NCBI RefSeq assembly: GCF_037911585.1
Contig: NZ_JBAJNS010000001.1
Coordinates: 3,590,001-3,654,000 of the forward strand
Direction: 5' to 3'
Source of the DNA: Streptomyces sp. GSL17-111
GTDB taxonomy: Bacteria; Actinomycetota; Actinomycetes; Streptomycetales; Streptomycetaceae
DNA length: 64,000 nt
The position numbers and the translations under genes were made by a program. The first letter of the stretch is position 1. Each line of letters opens with the position of its first letter. Below the pieces are notes generated by a model, which was not told where the DNA came from, did no database searches, and worked only from the letters and a program-made list of their open reading frames with translations. Below, piece by piece: positions 61,195 through 64,000 of the stretch.

Positions 61195-63717
61195 TCAGTC
61201 GTCGGCCAGCTCGGCGACGCCCGTCACCCGGTGGAGGGCGAAGGTGCGGACCTCGTCGGCCGTGTGGTCGTAGGCGGTCACGAAGCCGCCCTCGACCCGG
61301 ACGGGCGCGATGACGCGCTGGCTGGCCGCGCCGTCCGCGTTGACGTAGCCGATCCACACCGCCGTCCCCGTCAGCACCGCCGACTGCATCGTGGCGAGGG
61401 TGTCGGCCGACGTCGTGCGCGGCGGCTCGCCCGTGGGCGAGGTGCCGCCCGGCGCCCGGTGGGGCGCGGTGGCGGCCAGGTCACCCGCCCGGACGGCCCG
61501 CACGGCCGCCGCCAGGAGGGTCGGGCTCGGCGGCGGCGGTCCCTCGGGCACCGGCTCGGGCGCCGTGCGCGGGGGCGTGCGGTGAGCGCCGGCGCGGGCG
61601 ATCAGCACGTCCCCGTCGGCCGACTCGGCGGCCGGGGCGTGCCCCATCTCCCGCAGCGTCTCCAGCAGTCTGCCCGGCTCGGCCGTGGCGGCCAGGACCG
61701 TCGGCGCGAGCAGCCGCAGGCCGAGGGCGGCCGAGCGCCGGTCGGCCATGATCTCCGCCAGCAGGGCGGCGTCGTCGCAGCGCACATAGGCGGAGGCCGC
61801 GCCGACCCGCAGCCTGCCGTGCCGCCGGGCCACGTCGTCGACGAGGTAGGTCAGCGGCTGCGGCACGGGGGTGCGGGAGTGGGCGGCGAGGAAGGCGTGC
61901 AGGTCGGTGGCCGAACGCCCGGCGTCCAGGGCGCGCCGCACCGAGGCGGGCGTGAAGCGGTAGACGGTCGCGCCGCCCTTGGACTCGATGTCGGCCAGCA
62001 CCGCCAGCGCGTCCGCCAGCGGGCGTTCCAGCGGGCCGGGGGCGACGGCCGTCAGGTCGGCCTGGAGCAGGACGTGGTCCAGCGGCTCGGGCAGCAGCGG
62101 GGCGAGCCGCGCGGCGGCGGCGTCCGCAGCGTCCGCCCAGGCGTCGGCCGCGCGGGTATCGGCCGTCCGGGCGTCGGCCGTCCCGGTGTCGACGGTCCGG
62201 GCGTCGGCGGTCCCGGCGTCGGCCGTGCGGACGGCGAGCAGCCCGCGTGCGTACCCGGCGAGCGCCCCCCGGCCGGTCAGCCCGAGCAGCTCCGCCTCCT
62301 GCAACGCCGCCGCACACAGCCGCGCCCGCAGCTCCTCGGGGCCGCGCGAGGGGCGTTCCCAGCGCAGCCGGGCCAGCACGTCGTCCGGCAGCGGGGCGCC
62401 GCCCTCCGGCAGCTCCGCCAGCAGCTTCAGCACCCGGCGGCGCACCTCGGGGGCCAGGGACCGGTCCAGGCCGGGGCCGAGCGCGGCCAGCGCCCGCCCC
62501 TTCGCGTCCCGGCTGCCGACGAGCCCCGGGACGCGGGTGGCGGGAAGCCAGGCGGCCACCAGCCGCGCCCAGCGCTCCTGCGGCGGCAGGTCCCGCCACC
62601 GGTCGGCGACGGGGGTGGGCGCGTACCGTTCGTCGGCCTCCCCGTCGGAGGCCAGCAGGCCCGCCGCGTAGGCGAGTTCCACCCAGAACGCGGCCGCCGG
62701 CTCGGGCAGGTCCAGCGCCACGGCGGTCCGCTTCAGGTCCCGCACGCCCAGGCCGCCCGCCCGCAGCACCGGCGGCGGGAGGCGCTCCCAGCCCGCCAGC
62801 AGCTCCTCGACGGTGGCCAGCGCGGTGAACGCCTGGCCCGCCGCCGTGGTGTCCACCGTGCGCACCTCGTGCGAGCGGCCGACCCCGACCTTCGGGGGGA
62901 CGGGCTCCAGCTCGCGGTGCGCCCGGCCGCCGCGCAGGTGCAGGGCCACCTCGCGCGGCAGGACGACCGTCCGGCCGCCGCCCTGCCCGGCGGGCAGCAG
63001 CAGCCCCCGGTCGAGCAGCCAGCGCACGGGGGCCGTGGCGGCGCCGTCGGCGGTGCCGCCGTCGGTGGCCGCCGTGCCGCCGAGGGTGCCCAGCGGCGGG
63101 CCCCACACGAGCTTGCCCAGGACCTCGCGGGCCCCGGCGGGCGCCTGCTCCAGGAGGGCCGCCAGCCGGTCCCGGTCGGTGAACAGCGCGGTCAGCGCGG
63201 CGAGCGCGCTGACCGGGTCGTGGGTCGTCGGCAGCCCGGCGTGCGCCAGGATCTCCTGGAGCCGGCCGGGCGACATCCCGGCCGCCGCCTCCGCCAGCGT
63301 CGGGCCCAGGCCGGTCGGCGACGGGGCCGCCCCCGACGGCGCCAGCACCTCGCGGGCGGTGCGGACCAGCCGCAGCTGTGCGTCCGGGCCCCACACCAGC
63401 GCCCGCACCCGCAGGGCGGCCAGCGCGTCCGGCAACGCCTCCTCCCCGCCCGGCAGGAGGGCGGCCAGCTCCTCGCGCGCGCAGGGGTCGGGCGCCACGG
63501 CCAGCGCCTGCGCGGTCTGGAGCGCGAAGCGGTCCAGCCGCTCCAGCGAGCGGACGACGGAGGCCCGCGTCGCGGCGCGGGTGGCCAGCTGCGTCACGTC
63601 GCCGGGGACCGGTGAGAGCAGGTCCGGACGGGCCCGCAGCAGCTCGGCCAGCGCGTCGTCGGGCCTGCCGCGCAGCTCGTCGGCGAGCGTGCGCGGCGCG
63701 GCGGTCTCACGGGTCAT
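61195..63717 (-). CDS. Helicase C-terminal-like (helicase_C_3) protein with WYL domain
   Basis: 840 residues. No ATPase motifs. The middle (about 560-720; LLPEPLDHVLLQADLTAVAPGPLERPLADAL, VYRFTPASVRRALDAG, HGRLRVGAASAYVRCDD) is the XPB/Ssl2-like helicase_C_3 domain; the C-terminal 65 residues (AVWIGYVNADGAASQRVIAPVRVEGGFVTAYD) form a WYL domain, a ligand- or nucleic-acid-binding fold. The TAD/TVD/ARTADT region (about 503-530) is a repeat-encoded linker. Commonly near the XPB-like gene. Confidence 0.88.
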   Translation of the reverse strand: MTRETAAPRTLADELRGRPDDALAELLRARPDLLSPVPGDVTQLATRAATRASVVRSLERLDRFALQTAQALAVAPDPCAREELAALLPGGEEALPDALAALRVRALVWGPDAQLRLVRTAREVLAPSGAAPSPTGLGPTLAEAAAGMSPGRLQEILAHAGLPTTHDPVSALAALTALFTDRDRLAALLEQAPAGAREVLGKLVWGPPLGTLGGTAATDGGTADGAATAPVRWLLDRGLLLPAGQGGGRTVVLPREVALHLRGGRAHRELEPVPPKVGVGRSHEVRTVDTTAAGQAFTALATVEELLAGWERLPPPVLRAGGLGVRDLKRTAVALDLPEPAAAFWVELAYAAGLLASDGEADERYAPTPVADRWRDLPPQERWARLVAAWLPATRVPGLVGSRDAKGRALAALGPGLDRSLAPEVRRRVLKLLAELPEGGAPLPDDVLARLRWERPSRGPEELRARLCAAALQEAELLGLTGRGALAGYARGLLAVRTADAGTADARTVDTGTADARTADTRAADAWADAADAAAARLAPLLPEPLDHVLLQADLTAVAPGPLERPLADALAVLADIESKGGATVYRFTPASVRRALDAGRSATDLHAFLAAHSRTPVPQPLTYLVDDVARRHGRLRVGAASAYVRCDDAALLAEIMADRRSAALGLRLLAPTVLAATAEPGRLLETLREMGHAPAAESADGDVLIARAGAHRTPPRTAPEPVPEGPPPPSPTLLAAAVRAVRAGDLAATAPHRAPGGTSPTGEPPRTTSADTLATMQSAVLTGTAVWIGYVNADGAASQRVIAPVRVEGGFVTAYDHTADEVRTFALHRVTGVAELADD
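62141..62226. repeat. Short imperfect tandem repeats in the helicase_C_3 gene
   Basis: Imperfect 15-base units (variants of GTCGGCCGTCCGGGC) occur about five to six times in a row and encode T-A-D-A-G/R type pentapeptides in the linker. Length multiples of three preserve the frame. Confidence 0.7.
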
Positions 63718-63757
63718 CCCACCCACGGTACCGGGCCCGGCCCTGTACGGTCGGGGC

Positions 63758-64000
63758 GTGGGGATCGAGAGTGAGAAGCTCGTCTTCGACTACCTCAGCC
63801 GGGTCGGCGACGTGGCGCACAGAACGACGATGACGGCGGCCGAACGGGCGCGGCTGGTCGGCGAGTTGCGGGCGGGTATCGAACGCATGCGGGCCGAGGG
63901 CAGCGTGGAGTCCGTGGCGGAGGTCCGGCGCATCCTCGGCCGCTTCGGCAAACCGGAGGACGTGGTCGCGGCGGCGCGCGGCGGGGGCGGCGTCCCGGTG
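63758..64000 (+). CDS. HAAS-domain protein, N-terminal part (runs off the right edge)
   Basis: 81 codons visible from GTG 63758. LVFDYLSRVGDVAHRTTMTAAERARLVGELRAGIERMR, then VAEVRRILGRFGKPEDVV, match the HAAS (DUF1700-like) signalling domain of actinobacterial membrane proteins. The rest lies outside the window. Divergent from the helicase_C_3 gene with a 40-base gap. Confidence 0.75.
   Translation, partial: MGIESEKLVFDYLSRVGDVAHRTTMTAAERARLVGELRAGIERMRAEGSVESVAEVRRILGRFGKPEDVVAAARGGGGVPV

Overview
The window looks like a piece of a Streptomyces chromosome. GC content is very high, GTG and TTG starts are common, and short ATGA/GTGA overlaps couple many genes. The families are typically actinobacterial: BldD-type c-di-GMP signalling, DasR sites, GpgS, DUF397/WhiJ-like regulators, DUF2243, DUF3263, CtaG and HelD. 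From memory, the order nagK-nagA, cdgB, otsB/otsA, thrC-like, sulfur carrier, csp, groEL and helD follows the S. coelicolor core around SCO4277-SCO4316. No tRNA, rRNA, CRISPR array or insertion sequence was found.

Layout. 0-9 kb: a truncated methyltransferase, TerD, an ArfB-type rescue factor, a nagK-nagA pair behind a near-perfect DasR site, an AT-richer small secreted orphan, a CBM-type membrane protein, the diguanylate cyclase cdgB with a BldD-like box, a flavin reductase and a DUF3263 protein. 8-14.3 kb: compatible-solute genes (otsB, otsA, gpgS), then a SAM-I riboswitch driving a threonine-synthase-like gene plus a ubiquitin-like sulfur carrier. That pair is better read as a homocysteine-forming (MetM/MetO-like) unit. 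14.7-20 kb: cold-shock protein, an ECF sigma/membrane protein pair, groEL behind two CIRCE operators, and an alanine/glycine symporter. 20-26 kb: a GT-C-like membrane protein and a sigma-regulator signalling cluster (STAS; receiver-PP2C; CHASE3 kinase; receiver; MarR). 26.6-36.4 kb: NUDIX, MerR, murQ with its RpiR regulator, small DUF genes, a catabolic-looking operon (class II aldolase, DapA-like, flavin reductase) opposite an XRE-cupin regulator, VOC, amidase and a DinB-type protein. 36.5-46.6 kb: a large SpoIIE-type phosphatase, HD protein, CutC, CtaG/DUF2243 membrane proteins, an MFS transporter and HelD.

46.8-61.2 kb is accessory. It holds two sets of Streptomyces-type regulatory cassettes (DUF6879/XRE; HATPase/XRE-DUF5753/DUF397) and a coupled run of an unknown small protein, an unknown protein, a kinase-like protein and a GNAT. 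Between two helicase genes (XPB-like, 53.3-55.0 kb; helicase-C-like with WYL, 61.2-63.7 kb) lies an insert. It begins with a perfect 57-bp palindrome, continues with an AAA ATPase-RloB pair that resembles an anti-phage defence module, and ends with a small hydrophobic peptide gene and a four-gene translationally coupled operon (unknown, two paralogous unknowns, cytoplasmic serine hydrolase). The palindrome/RloAB unit and the four-gene operon are the best candidates for something undescribed. The window closes with the start of a HAAS-type protein.

Theme: aminosugar and cell-wall recycling (nagKA, murRQ, DasR sites), osmotic/heat/cold stress functions and several partner-switching (STAS/PP2C/HATPase) proteins sit together in a core region, followed by a strain-variable region of regulators and probable defence. 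All family names are assigned by reading motifs, not by database search.
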